Part shown: one piece after another, positions 15,922 to 24,802 of the stretch
Numbering within the stretch: the stretch's first letter is position 1
Layout: every line of letters starts with the position of its first letter
Origin: Myxococcota bacterium
Lineage (GTDB): Bacteria > Myxococcota_A > Polyangia > Polyangiales > Polyangiaceae
DNA length: 64,000 nucleotides
Reading direction: 5' to 3'
Assembly: GCA_963169915.1 (NCBI GenBank)
Contig: CAUJEM010000009.1
Span: 18,147 to 82,146 of the forward strand
The notes under the pieces: generated by a model
What the model saw: only the letters and a program-made list of their open reading frames with translations
Databases searched by the model: none
Told to the model about the DNA's origin: nothing
Position numbers and translations under genes: made by a program

Positions 15922-17982
15922 TCAGCGGGGAAAGGCGGCCACGTTCCCGCCGTCGACCGTCACGACCAGCCCGGTCGTGGCCTGCGCGGTCGCCAGCCAG
16001 GCGAAGGCCTGGGCGACGTCCTCCGCGCGCGTCTCACGGCGGAGCAAATTTTGCTGGAAATACTGCTCGGGGCTGAGCCCGCGGGCGAGCGCCCGAGCCC
16101 TCAGGGTGGCCTCGTCGAAGAGCCCTGTCCGGATACGATCGGCGTTGACGGCGCCGGTGCGGATCCCATGCTCTCCGAGGTCGACGGCGTACTGCTTCAT
16201 CAGCGCGATGACGGCGGCCTTCGGCACCGCGTAGGGCCCGAAGCGCGGCCCGGGGTCGAAGGCGCTCTTCGAGGCGTTGAACAGGAGCGCTCCGCCGGCG
16301 GCTTGGCGCAGCAGCACCTCGGCGGCGTGGCGCGCCACCGTCTGGTGAGCCAGGAGGTTGAGCGCGAGGCTGTCGCGCAAGGCGGCGTCACCCTCCGGCT
16401 CGTGGAGCAGGCCCTGCGGCGCGCTACCGGCGTTGCTGACGAGGAGGTCCAGCCCTCCGAAGGTGCGCACCACCACGCGCATCAGGGTGGCGACCGCGGC
16501 GTCGCTCGTCACGTCGGCGACGTGATGCGCCACCGCCTCGCCGAAGCGGCGCCGCAGCGCCTGCGCGCTGGCCTCGAGCGCGTCCTCCCTCAGATCCGTG
16601 AGCATGACCTCTGCGCCCTGCTCGAGGAAGTGGCGAGCCGTCGCGAGCCCCAGGCCGCTCGCGGCTCCGGTCACCAGCGCCACCTTCCCGACGAGGGCGC
16701 CGCGGGGTCTCGCGCTGCGCGCGAGCTTGGCCTGCTCGAGGCTCCAGTACTCGACATCGAACAGATCGAGGGCGCTGACGGGCTGGTAATCGCCGAGCGC
16801 CGCCGCGTCGAGCTGGACGAGCGCGTCGTGGAGCGCGACGTCGCCCGTGACCGCGGCGCCGGCGTGGCCGTCACCGGCGCACAGCGCGCCCAGCCCTGGG
16901 ACGATGAAGACGCGAGGGATCCCGGCGAGCGGCTGGACGACGCGCTGCCGGCGCGCGGCGCCGTGCGTGACGAAGGCGTCGTAGTCGGCGGCGTAGCCGT
17001 CGAGGGCCGCGTCGAGCTCTGCCTGGGTGGCAGCGGCGGGGAGCCAGAGCGGCCACGGCTTGACGCGCAGGACGTGGTCGGGCGTCGCCGGGCCTCGCAG
17101 GCTCAGCTCGCGACCCCGGGGGTGCTGCGCCAGCGCCGTCCAGACCGGCTCGGTGCGCCAGGTGAGCGTGCTCGGGTGGCCTCGACGCAGCAGGGCTCCC
17201 CGGACGAGCACGCTCAGACGATCGCGCTGCTCGTCGAGGGGCGCTGCGTCCAGCGCGAGCTCCGAGCTGGTGGGTGCCGCCGGGACGAAGGCGCGCGCGC
17301 GCTGGAGGAGCTCCTCCGCCTGCGTCACGCAGCGGATCATCTGCTCGTAGCTCTGCTCGGCGCTCTGCCCCCAAGTAAAGATCCCATGCTTGTCGAGCAA
17401 GAGCACGTCGACCTCTGGCGCGAAGGGGAGGCGCGTCGCGACGGCGCGCGCGAGCTCGAAGCCGGGCATCACGTACGGGATGACCAGCGCGTGCTCCCCC
17501 CAGAGATCCCTCGCTCGCTCGGCTCCATCGGGCTGGGTGAGCAGCGCGAGCACCGCGTCCGCGTGGGTGTGATCCACGACGCTGGCGGGGAGCAGCGCGT
17601 GGAGCAGCGCCTCCACGCTGGGCGTGGGCGCGCCCGGATCGAGCAGCTGAGCGCGCAGGCCGCGCACCATCGCCTCGTCCGACAGGCGCTCGAGCCGAGC
17701 CAGGCGACGCAGCGGCTCCAGCCGGCATGCGGGCAAGCCGTCGGGCTCGAGGGTCTCGAGGTCCCAGCCGCTGCCCTTGACCCACAGCACTTCGACGGGC
17801 TCTCCCGTCAGCTCGATCGCCCAGCCCTTGGCGCTGGTGTTGCCGCCCCCGTGCACGACGAGCGCCGGCTCCGCGCCCAGCAGCCGTGAGGTGTAGACGC
17901 GCTCGACGAGCGTGCTGGGGGTCTCAGGGGCCAGCGCGTGGCGCAGGCTGCGTAGATCGGTGGCGCTGAAGCGTGAACGCAT
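15922..17982 (-). CDS. Bifunctional class II aldolase / short-chain dehydrogenase
   Basis: Fusion enzyme of 686 residues. The N-terminal half is a class II (fuculose/rhamnulose-phosphate type) aldolase: VVHGGGNTSAKG, the metal-ligand histidines in DHTHADAVLAL, and HGIFTWG. The C-terminal half is a short-chain dehydrogenase: VALVTGAASGLGLATA (NAD(P) loop), LVSNAGSAPQG, the catalytic Tyr and Lys in YAVPK, and VVTVDGGN at the end. The architecture matches bifunctional rhamnulose-1-phosphate aldolase/lactaldehyde dehydrogenase (RhaE/RhaD-type) proteins. No sugar kinase or isomerase lies nearby, so substrate is uncertain. TAGGCT stands seven bases before the ATG. Confidence 0.9.
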   Translation of the reverse strand: MRSRFSATDLRSLRHALAPETPSTLVERVYTSRLLGAEPALVVHGGGNTSAKGWAIELTGEPVEVLWVKGSGWDLETLEPDGLPACRLEPLRRLARLERLSDEAMVRGLRAQLLDPGAPTPSVEALLHALLPASVVDHTHADAVLALLTQPDGAERARDLWGEHALVIPYVMPGFELARAVATRLPFAPEVDVLLLDKHGIFTWGQSAEQSYEQMIRCVTQAEELLQRARAFVPAAPTSSELALDAAPLDEQRDRLSVLVRGALLRRGHPSTLTWRTEPVWTALAQHPRGRELSLRGPATPDHVLRVKPWPLWLPAAATQAELDAALDGYAADYDAFVTHGAARRQRVVQPLAGIPRVFIVPGLGALCAGDGHAGAAVTGDVALHDALVQLDAAALGDYQPVSALDLFDVEYWSLEQAKLARSARPRGALVGKVALVTGAASGLGLATARHFLEQGAEVMLTDLREDALEASAQALRRRFGEAVAHHVADVTSDAAVATLMRVVVRTFGGLDLLVSNAGSAPQGLLHEPEGDAALRDSLALNLLAHQTVARHAAEVLLRQAAGGALLFNASKSAFDPGPRFGPYAVPKAAVIALMKQYAVDLGEHGIRTGAVNADRIRTGLFDEATLRARALARGLSPEQYFQQNLLRRETRAEDVAQAFAWLATAQATTGLVVTVDGGNVAAFPR

Positions 17983-17989
17983 GGGGAGG

Positions 17990-17995
17990 AGCCTA
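17990..17995 (-). promoter_or_regulatory. TAGGCT -10-like element, 7 bases before aldolase-SDR ATG
   Basis: TAGGCT then CCTCCCC then ATG on the minus strand, with an anti-Shine-Dalgarno-like spacer (CCTCCCC) instead of a ribosome site. Same spacing as at acs. Confidence 0.45.
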
Positions 17996-18059
17996 CCAGG
18001 GGAGCGCGGCGAGCCGGTGGCTTGCGCCGAGCGCGCCGAGCAGGGACAATCAAGCTCGA

Positions 18060-18659
18060 GTGGCTTCCATCCCCCCTCCCCGTGGTGCTCCGCCGGCGCG
18101 CGCGCGCGTCCAGGCTGCCACCGTTCGGCTCCGCGGGACGTTCACGGAGGTGCGCTTCGGCCTCGAGGCGCGTCAGCGGCTCGTCATGCAGGCCACCCCC
18201 GCGCTCCGTGAGGTGCTGATGGCACCGAAGCTGAAGGGGTGGGTGGAGTTCGACACCTTCGTGGAGGCGACGACACTGGTCGACCGGCTCTTCGGCAAGG
18301 GAGATCTGGCGCTGGCTCGTGAGATCGGGCGCTTCTCCGCCGATCACGAGATCGGGGTCTGGAAGAGCCTGCTCCTGCGCCGCATCAGCCCCGGCATGTT
18401 GCTCGGGATGGCGTCCGGGGTGTGGAGCCACCACTACGACGGCGGCAGGCTCGTGAGCCGCGCTACCGGCGCCACGGGGCTCAGCGTGAGGATCGAGGGC
18501 TTCCCGCAGCCGCACGCGGCGCACTGCCGCTCCATCGCCGGTTGGATGGAGGGGTCGCTCGCGCTCGGGCCACGCCAACGGATCGAGGTCGCGGAGCTGA
18601 GCTGTCGGGCGCGTGGAGGCGCGAGCTGTGAGTTCACGGTGCGCTGGGCGGACCGCTGA
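18060..18659 (+). CDS. TIGR02265/DUF2378-like Myxococcota protein with V4R-like C-terminus
   Basis: About 199 residues from the GTG at 18060; an in-frame ATG at 17973 would add 29 residues but runs into the divergent gene. The pattern FTEVRFGLEARQRLV..., a long helical middle (GWVEFDTFVEATTLVDRLFGKGDL) and MASGVWSHHYDGG fits the TIGR02265 family described from myxobacteria. The end, CRARGGASCEFTVRW, resembles the small-ligand V4R domain. Function is unknown; related folds bind haem or hydrophobic ligands. Confidence 0.6.
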   Translation: MASIPPPRGAPPARARVQAATVRLRGTFTEVRFGLEARQRLVMQATPALREVLMAPKLKGWVEFDTFVEATTLVDRLFGKGDLALAREIGRFSADHEIGVWKSLLLRRISPGMLLGMASGVWSHHYDGGRLVSRATGATGLSVRIEGFPQPHAAHCRSIAGWMEGSLALGPRQRIEVAELSCRARGGASCEFTVRWADR

Positions 18660-18665
18660 CGTCCG

Positions 18666-20774
18666 CTAGAACTGCGCGCCCAGGAGCAGGCGCGCCGTCT
18701 GCGCCAAGCTGGTCTCCGAGCCACCCGGCAAATCGCGCTCGATGCGCTCCGCCTCGAGCTTCTGGTACCCGAGCCCCGCGAGGGGGAACAAGACGCCATA
18801 CTGGAGCGCGGCGATGAAGCCACCGGGGCGCTCGAGGCCGTCGTTGAGCGCGCCGTCCTTCGACTGGAAGTAGACGCTCGCGTTGAGCTCGAGCCCGAGA
18901 TCCGACGCGTGCCCCGGGGCCTGCATGAAGCGGCTGGCGCGCGTCCAGATCCCCGCGAGGTTGCCGCCGAAGCGCTGGCCATCCTGCTTGCGCATGAAGT
19001 CGTACTCCACGCTGGGGCGGAAATAGTACGTGCCCTGCACGCGCGTCAGCAGCTGCCGATGCAAGATCATGTCGACCCGATAGGAGGGGTGGAAGCGGAA
19101 CGTCGAGATGACGTTGTCGCCGCGCTGGGGGTCGAGCCCATCGCCGTTCGGCGTGAGGGAGCCGCCGCCGCGCCCTCCGGAGTCGAGGTCAGGATCTCCC
19201 GAGGCGTAACCGAAGCCGAACTGGAGCCGGAGCCGGTCCTCCACCAGCTTCTGCTCGAGCTCGGTGGCGATGCCGTACTGGGCGATCTTCCAGCCGGCAC
19301 CGCCGGGCGCGGTGAGATAGTTGCTGGGCCCGTTGAGGGTGTTCTCGATGGTGCCTTGGACGCTGACCGCCTCGAGCTCGAAGCGGAATTTCCGGTAACG
19401 GAGCTGGAACCACGCGTCCGGGATCCACGCCTGGGCGCCGCGTCGATCGAACTGATAGGGCGTCAGCGGGGCGGGACCGCAGCCGATGCTGGCGCCGCCG
19501 ACGGCGCAGGTCCCTGCCGTGCCCCCGCCGTCGTGCGACAGCCGCTGGGACCGATAGACGACGTAGGCGCCCCCGTTGAGCGTGACCTCCCCGCGCGCCA
19601 GCGCCGCAGCCTGCTTCTCCGGGGGCTGGCGCCGCATGACGGCGACGACGTACTGGTCCACGTCGTCCGACTGGGCGAGATCATAGGGCTGCGCTCCAGG
19701 GAGCGAGAGCGAGTCGCTCGTGAGCCCCTCGTTCTGGAAATCCCAGGCGCCCACGATGTAGAGATCCCAAGACTTCACCCCCGTGACGAACATGAGACGG
19801 TCGCTCACCGTCTGGTAGTCGTCGTCGAAGTTGTCGCCGGCGTTGACCAAGATGCCGAGCCCCCAGTGCCCCGGCATCCTGCCGAAGCGCAGCTGCCCGA
19901 CGGGGGTCATGTACTCGGCCCACGCGCGCTTGACGCGGACGCTGTCACGGAGCCCGTTGATGCCTGCGCTGGGGGGAGCCTGCGTGGACTCGAAGGCGCC
20001 GAGGGGGTAGTAGCCGCCGTGCGGACGCTTGGAGTAGCCCGTCCCCAGGGGCTCCACGCCGTAGCCCTCCGGCGTAGAGCCGAGCACGAGGTTGTCCAAG
20101 AGATCCACCTGGGTCAGGACGCGGAGGTTGTCCGAGATGTGCAGCTCGGGGTTCAGCCGCAGCCGCAGGTTGGCGCCGGCCTGGCTCTTCGTCTTGCAGG
20201 CCTGCGTTGCGCGCTCCGGGGAGTCGTCGTCTCCGACGCCTGCCTCGCTGGCGGTACAGAGGGCTGGCCCCGTCAGCCCGACCCGATAAGCGGAGTAGCG
20301 GTTGTCCGCAGGCATGGGCCAGAGCGCGTTGGTGCGCGCGTCCACCCGCCCCAGCGAGAAGTTGTACATCCACTCCGAGCGGACCCGGAGGTAGCCGTGG
20401 AGCTCCAGCGCGGGCCGGGCGTGTGACCACCACTCCTCGGCGTAGACCTCGTCCTCGCCGCGGGGTGCGCGTGCCTTCGCTTGCTCGGCCGCGCCGGCAT
20501 CGCTGCTGCTGGGCACCGCGCTGGGGCCCAGCGGGAGGGGCGTGAACCCCCTCGGCGCCGAGGGGGGAGGGGTGGCAGGGGCTGGCGCCGCAGCGCCCTC
20601 GGTCTCTGGCTGCTCCGCGTCCTCGGTGGGCTCGGCGTCGGCCGCGGGCGGCGCGGCGGCCGCAGGCGGAGTGGGGGCCGCAGGCGGCGTGGGCGCGGGC
20701 GCCTGCGCTCGGGCGCTCAGGGTGACGAGCAGCGGGCTCACGGCGAGCACGAATGAGAGAGAGACCTTGACCAT
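18666..20774 (-). CDS. TIGR04551-family outer-membrane protein
   Basis: Predicted outer-membrane barrel of 702 residues. A signal peptide (cleavage after ARA) is followed by a Pro/Ala-rich linker to about residue 110, then ELHGYLRVRSEWMYNFSLGR, a long series of beta strands, and a C-terminal Phe (LLLGAQF). Features such as LRFGRMPGHWGLGILVNAGDNFDDDYQT match the TIGR04551 family of Myxococcota. No ligand is known. The gene follows the kinase gene in the same direction with a 61-base gap. Confidence 0.85.
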   Translation of the reverse strand: MVKVSLSFVLAVSPLLVTLSARAQAPAPTPPAAPTPPAAAAPPAADAEPTEDAEQPETEGAAAPAPATPPPSAPRGFTPLPLGPSAVPSSSDAGAAEQAKARAPRGEDEVYAEEWWSHARPALELHGYLRVRSEWMYNFSLGRVDARTNALWPMPADNRYSAYRVGLTGPALCTASEAGVGDDDSPERATQACKTKSQAGANLRLRLNPELHISDNLRVLTQVDLLDNLVLGSTPEGYGVEPLGTGYSKRPHGGYYPLGAFESTQAPPSAGINGLRDSVRVKRAWAEYMTPVGQLRFGRMPGHWGLGILVNAGDNFDDDYQTVSDRLMFVTGVKSWDLYIVGAWDFQNEGLTSDSLSLPGAQPYDLAQSDDVDQYVVAVMRRQPPEKQAAALARGEVTLNGGAYVVYRSQRLSHDGGGTAGTCAVGGASIGCGPAPLTPYQFDRRGAQAWIPDAWFQLRYRKFRFELEAVSVQGTIENTLNGPSNYLTAPGGAGWKIAQYGIATELEQKLVEDRLRLQFGFGYASGDPDLDSGGRGGGSLTPNGDGLDPQRGDNVISTFRFHPSYRVDMILHRQLLTRVQGTYYFRPSVEYDFMRKQDGQRFGGNLAGIWTRASRFMQAPGHASDLGLELNASVYFQSKDGALNDGLERPGGFIAALQYGVLFPLAGLGYQKLEAERIERDLPGGSETSLAQTARLLLGAQF

Positions 20775-20835
20775 GGACGCCTACTTCCCGAGCAAAAACC
20801 GGCGCTCGGGGTTTCGCATGGGGGTCGCTCGCCTG

Positions 20836-22212
20836 TCAATCGCGGGAGGTCGGGTCGTGGTAGGCGTCCAAGATTTCGGTGCGGAGCCGCGCGGCGGACG
20901 ACAGGACCGCCTGCTCTTGGAACTGCTCCAGCGTCTTCGACGCTGGAGCGGCCTCTTCGGCCGGGGGCGCACCGTCCGTCGTGGGGGCGACCGAGGGCGG
21001 AAAGGAGCGCGACTCGGCGAGGGGAGTCGCTGAGGCTGCCTCGACGCTCACCACAGGGAGCACCAGCCGTGAGATGGATCGCGCTTGCAGCACGAGCGAG
21101 CGCTGCGCTGCCCAGCCGGCGGAGTCTGGGAGCTCCAAGGCCGCGCGCACCGCCTCGCCGAGCTCCACCGCGGTCGCGAAGCGTTGCTCTCGAGCCTTGG
21201 CGAGGGCCCGAACGACGACCGCGTCGAGCGCAAGCGGGAGGCCATCGACGAGGGTGCTCGGTCGCGCCGGCGCTTCATTGAGCTGCGCCGCGCGGACGGC
21301 CAGCTCGGCGCGGTCCGGTCGGTCGAAGGGCGTCACGCCGGTCAGCATCTCGTAGAGGACGACGCCAGCCCCGTAGAGGTCGGCTCGCTGATCGAGGGGG
21401 TGCGCCATCACCTGCTCCGGTGACATGTAGGCGCCGGTGCCCGGAGCTAGGCCGGTCGTCGCCTTGGCGTCGGCGAGGGGGAGCCGAGCGATGCCAAAAT
21501 CCGTCAGCTTGCAGACCCCCACCGGATCGACGAGCAGGTTTCCGGGCTTGATGTCGCGGTGCAAGATCCCAAGCTGATGGATGGCGCCGAGCGCGCCCAG
21601 CAGCTGCGAGAGGTAGTGCCAGGTGCGAGGCAGGGACAAACAGGGGCGTCGCTCGAGCCTCGCGGCCTTGGCGTGGCGCGCCAGGACCTGAGCCAGGGAC
21701 TGCCCCTGCACGAGCTCCATCACGATGGCGAGCTGCGCGCCACGCTGCACGAGCGCGTAAAAGCGCACCACGTTCGGGTGATCCAGGCGGCTGAGGGCCG
21801 TCGCTTCCCGGAGAAAGAGCGTCCGAGCGCGCTCCTTGCGGAGCAGCGAGCGGTGGAGCAGCTTGATGGCGACGGGGGTCGGGGGGCGCGCCTCGGCAGG
21901 GGCCGGGGACGCCGGGGCAAAGAAGAGCCAGCCTTGGTGGACCGCGCCCATCCCACCTTCACCGATGAGCTCGCCGAGGATGACCTTCCCCCACTCGAGA
22001 TCGAGCTCCGTGCCCGGGCCGATGGGGCTGGGGCTGGCGCTTGGCAGAGGCTGCCCGCAGTGGGGGCAGAAGCTCGCGCCGGCCTCCGCGACCGGGCGCT
22101 GACACGAAGGACAAAGCTCCACGGGCAAGACCATATAGCGGGCCGAGGCCTCGGCGGGGGGAACTTGCGGTGAGATCTCCACAAAACGCGTTGCAGCCGA
22201 GCCCCCAGTCAT
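20836..22212 (-). CDS. Zinc-ribbon Ser/Thr protein kinase
   Basis: Soluble Hanks-type kinase of 458 residues. The N-terminus has a zinc ribbon (Cys 34, 37, 49, 52), then the kinase domain: GEGGMG at 84-89, VAIK Lys117, HRDIKPGN with catalytic Asp220, DFG 238-240 and GTGAYMSPEQ. The C-terminal 130 residues are low-complexity; no membrane segment is seen, unlike PknB. The listed ATG follows a TAGGCT element by only three bases; if that element is the -10 site, translation probably begins further in, for example at the Met 26 codons downstream (22134), which keeps the zinc ribbon. Divergent from the OmpA gene. Confidence 0.9.
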   Translation of the reverse strand: MTGGSAATRFVEISPQVPPAEASARYMVLPVELCPSCQRPVAEAGASFCPHCGQPLPSASPSPIGPGTELDLEWGKVILGELIGEGGMGAVHQGWLFFAPASPAPAEARPPTPVAIKLLHRSLLRKERARTLFLREATALSRLDHPNVVRFYALVQRGAQLAIVMELVQGQSLAQVLARHAKAARLERRPCLSLPRTWHYLSQLLGALGAIHQLGILHRDIKPGNLLVDPVGVCKLTDFGIARLPLADAKATTGLAPGTGAYMSPEQVMAHPLDQRADLYGAGVVLYEMLTGVTPFDRPDRAELAVRAAQLNEAPARPSTLVDGLPLALDAVVVRALAKAREQRFATAVELGEAVRAALELPDSAGWAAQRSLVLQARSISRLVLPVVSVEAASATPLAESRSFPPSVAPTTDGAPPAEEAAPASKTLEQFQEQAVLSSAARLRTEILDAYHDPTSRD

Positions 22213-22214
22213 GA

Positions 22215-22230
22215 GAGCCTAAAAAGGCTC
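22215..22230. repeat. Perfect inverted repeat between divergent kinase and OmpA genes
   Basis: GAGCCT, four A bases, AGGCTC. On the minus strand it includes TAGGCT, the hexamer seen before other genes; on the plus strand it gives an A-rich -10-like TAAAAA. With only 62 bases between the divergent starts, it could serve as a shared operator or a bidirectional promoter element. Confidence 0.5.
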
Positions 22231-22274
22231 GGCGTCGGCCGTCGGGTGTTCACCAAGAAAGCGAAATCAGGCGA

Positions 22275-24137
22275 ATGAACGCGCAGTTGCCCAGGCTTAC
22301 CGGCTTCGTCTCTTCGTGCTTCGGCGGCGGCCGCCGGTGGCGCCGTGCGTCGCTCGGGTTCGCGGCGGCGGCGGGGCTCACGGGCCTCTGCGTGACCCCC
22401 AGCGCCCAGGCTCAGAGCAGCGGGGCTCTGGACGGGGAATTCTCGGTGCAGCGCTTCAACCCCGCGCCCGGCAGTCGGAACTTCATCACCACGCGCGGCG
22501 TGCGCCACGAGGGCAACATGTCGCTCAGCTTGGGCCTGATGGCCAGCTACGCCTACAAGCCCTTCGTCTTGCGGAGCTGTCTGTCGGAGACCAACTGCGA
22601 CGACGCCAACGCGGTACAGAGGCAAGACATCCCGGTCGTGGAGAGCTTGTTCACGGGCGACCTCTGGGGGGCGCTCGTCATCATTCCGCGGCTGCAGGTG
22701 TCCCTGCGCGTCCCGGTGACGTACTCGAAGGGGCAGGGGCTCTCGCCCGAAGGGCGCCCGGCAGTGGACGGGCTGAGCGGCCTGGCCCCCGGCGACGCCG
22801 AGCTCGAGGGCAAGTTCCGGTTCTACGGGGAGCCCTCGGACACGATGAACGCAGGCGTCGCGGTGTTCGCGACGGGACCCCTGGGGCACGCGGTGTCGGA
22901 GGGCGCTTACATCGGCGATACCTCGCCGGGGGTCGGCGGGAGGCTCATCTTCGACGGGATGTCCGGTCCCTTCTCGGTCGGACTCAACCTCGGGGGGCTC
23001 TGGCGCGAGGCCGGCCGCGCCGGCTCGGTGGAGCTCGGCCCAGAGCTGCGGTACGGCGTGGCGGCGGGCTACAAGGTCAGCCCCTTGCTGCGGGTCGTGG
23101 CCGACGGCTTCGGGAGCACGAAGTTCTCATCCCGCAACGGCACCAACGCGCTGGAGATCGACGGCGCCGTCCAGGTCACCCCCTCGGGGTCGCCGCTGGT
23201 CGTCACGGCGGGAGCCGGGACGGGCGTCGTGCAGGGGGTCGGGGTCCCGTTGGTCCGGGGCTTCCTCGGCGTGGGGCTCGTGTTCGACCGCCCGGATCAG
23301 GACGGGGACGGCATCCCGGACGACGAAGACCAGTGCCCCACGGTGGCCGAGGACATGAACGGCGTCGAGGACAGCGACGGCTGCCCCGAGGGGGATCTCG
23401 ACAGCGACGGCGATGGCATCCCGGACTCGAAGGACAAGTGCCCGAGCGATCCGGAGGACCTCGACGGCTTCGAGGACGGGGACGGCTGCCCGGAGCCCGG
23501 GGATGGCAGCCCCGCGGTCGTGCCCGTCGCGGATCGCGACAAGGACGGCGTCCCGGACGAGCGCGACCAGTGCCCGGACGAGCCGGAGGACACCGACGGC
23601 TTCCAGGACGAGGACGGCTGCCCAGATCCGGACAACGACGGCGACGGCATCCCGGACATCAAGGACGAGTGCATCGACGAGCCCGAGACCATGAACGGGT
23701 TCGAAGACGAGGACGGCTGCCCCGACGTGGCGCCCAACCAGCCGAAGGCCGCCGCGCCAGCGCCGAAGCTGGTGGAGGTGACGGCCGAGGGCATCCAGAT
23801 CCTGCAGCGCGTCGAGTTCGAGAACAACAAGTCCAAGATCAAGGGCAAGCAGAGCTTCGCGGTGCTGGACGCCGTCGTCGCCGTGCTCAAGTCCAACCCG
23901 GGCATCAAGCTCGTGGAGGTCCAGGGCCACACGGACAACAAGGGCGTCGCTGCCAACAACAAGAAGCTCAGCCAGGAGCGCGCGGAGGCCGTCAAGAAGT
24001 ACCTCGTCGGCAAGGGCATCGCGGCGGAGCGCCTGACGGCAGTGGGCTACGGGGACGAGCAGCCCGTGGCCGACAACAAGACCGACAAAGGGCGCGCCAC
24101 CAACCGTCGCGTGGAGTTCAAGATCCTCCAGCGATGA
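22275..24137 (+). CDS. OmpA-family protein with thrombospondin type 3 repeats
   Basis: Outer-membrane protein of 620 residues that probably links the outer membrane to peptidoglycan. Signal peptide to about residue 46 (AQAQ), then an N-terminal beta domain to about 335. Calcium-binding type 3 repeats follow at about 337-480 (DQDGDGIPDDEDQCP, DSDGDGIPDSKDKCP, DRDKDGVPDERDQCP, DNDGDGIPDIKDEC). The C-terminal OmpA domain carries VEVQGHTDNKG and the peptidoglycan-binding residues in NRRVEF. Its stop codon overlaps the next ATG (ATGA), coupling it to a redoxin. Confidence 0.93.
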   Translation: MNAQLPRLTGFVSSCFGGGRRWRRASLGFAAAAGLTGLCVTPSAQAQSSGALDGEFSVQRFNPAPGSRNFITTRGVRHEGNMSLSLGLMASYAYKPFVLRSCLSETNCDDANAVQRQDIPVVESLFTGDLWGALVIIPRLQVSLRVPVTYSKGQGLSPEGRPAVDGLSGLAPGDAELEGKFRFYGEPSDTMNAGVAVFATGPLGHAVSEGAYIGDTSPGVGGRLIFDGMSGPFSVGLNLGGLWREAGRAGSVELGPELRYGVAAGYKVSPLLRVVADGFGSTKFSSRNGTNALEIDGAVQVTPSGSPLVVTAGAGTGVVQGVGVPLVRGFLGVGLVFDRPDQDGDGIPDDEDQCPTVAEDMNGVEDSDGCPEGDLDSDGDGIPDSKDKCPSDPEDLDGFEDGDGCPEPGDGSPAVVPVADRDKDGVPDERDQCPDEPEDTDGFQDEDGCPDPDNDGDGIPDIKDECIDEPETMNGFEDEDGCPDVAPNQPKAAAPAPKLVEVTAEGIQILQRVEFENNKSKIKGKQSFAVLDAVVAVLKSNPGIKLVEVQGHTDNKGVAANNKKLSQERAEAVKKYLVGKGIAAERLTAVGYGDEQPVADNKTDKGRATNRRVEFKILQR

Positions 24138-24670
24138 GGCGCGTGGGCGCGTGGCGCGCGAGGGCGTCGGCCGCGGCCGGTGCCCTCTTGCTCCTGGCGT
24201 GTGGTGGAGAGGCCCCGCCCGAGGCGCCGGCCTCTGCCGAGCACTGGCTCGTCGGTGAGCCAGCGCCTGCGTTCTCCCTCCCAGCGCAGGCCGGTGCAGG
24301 TCGAGTCACGCTCACGCCGCGGCTGGGGAAGCTGAGCCTGGTGGACTTCTTCGCCACCTGGTGCGTCCCCTGCGAGCAGGCGTTCTACGCCTACGAGCGG
24401 CTCGCGGAGCGCTACGGTGACCGGCTCGAGGTCTTGGCGCTCAGCGTGGACGAGGACCCCCAAGGGCTCGCGGCGTTCCGTGAGCGGACGGGCGTCGGCT
24501 TCGCGGTGGCGTGGGACGAGGCGCGCCGGACGGCCAAGCGCTACGGACCACCGGGGATCCCCACGGCGTACCTCGTGGATGGGAGCGGGATCGTGCGGGG
24601 GGTCCACTCCGGCTTCGTTCCGAGCGACGAGGCCCGGCTCCGCGCCGAAATCGACCAATTATTACAGTGA
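24134..24670 (+). CDS. TlpA-like thioredoxin-fold lipoprotein
   Basis: Envelope thiol oxidoreductase of 178 residues. Signal peptide with lipobox LLLAC (about 19-23), then the redoxin domain: PAPAFSLPAQ, active site DFFATWCVPCEQ, and the cis-proline region GPPGIPTAYLVDGSGIV. Its ATG overlaps the OmpA stop, so both are made from one message. It may act on the cysteine pairs in the OmpA repeats, though this is inference. Fourth exported redoxin in 15 kb. Confidence 0.9.
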   Translation: MRRVGAWRARASAAAGALLLLACGGEAPPEAPASAEHWLVGEPAPAFSLPAQAGAGRVTLTPRLGKLSLVDFFATWCVPCEQAFYAYERLAERYGDRLEVLALSVDEDPQGLAAFRERTGVGFAVAWDEARRTAKRYGPPGIPTAYLVDGSGIVRGVHSGFVPSDEARLRAEIDQLLQ

Positions 24671-24802
24671 AGGCGCTCGTTTTCCCCCGCTGATGGAGCC
24701 CACATCGGGCCCGGCTGTGGGCCTGAGTGGCACCTATTCCAGGGCTGCTCCGAGCAACGGCTTGTCGCCCAGGGAAAACTGCTTCAGTAAGTAGAGGTCG
24801 TG

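Noticed and set aside
15889..17889. 666-codon plus-strand frame opposite the aldolase-SDR gene
   Set aside because: No recognisable domains; the minus strand carries two intact enzyme domains.
20780..20815. Terminator between the kinase and TIGR04551 genes (CCGAGC...GCTCGG)
   Set aside because: The T-run lies in the loop rather than after the stem; the structure does not fit an intrinsic terminator.
23330..23730. Tandem DNA repeat in the OmpA gene as a mobile or CRISPR-like array
   Set aside because: The periodicity is explained by coding of thrombospondin type 3 protein repeats; unit lengths and sequences vary.
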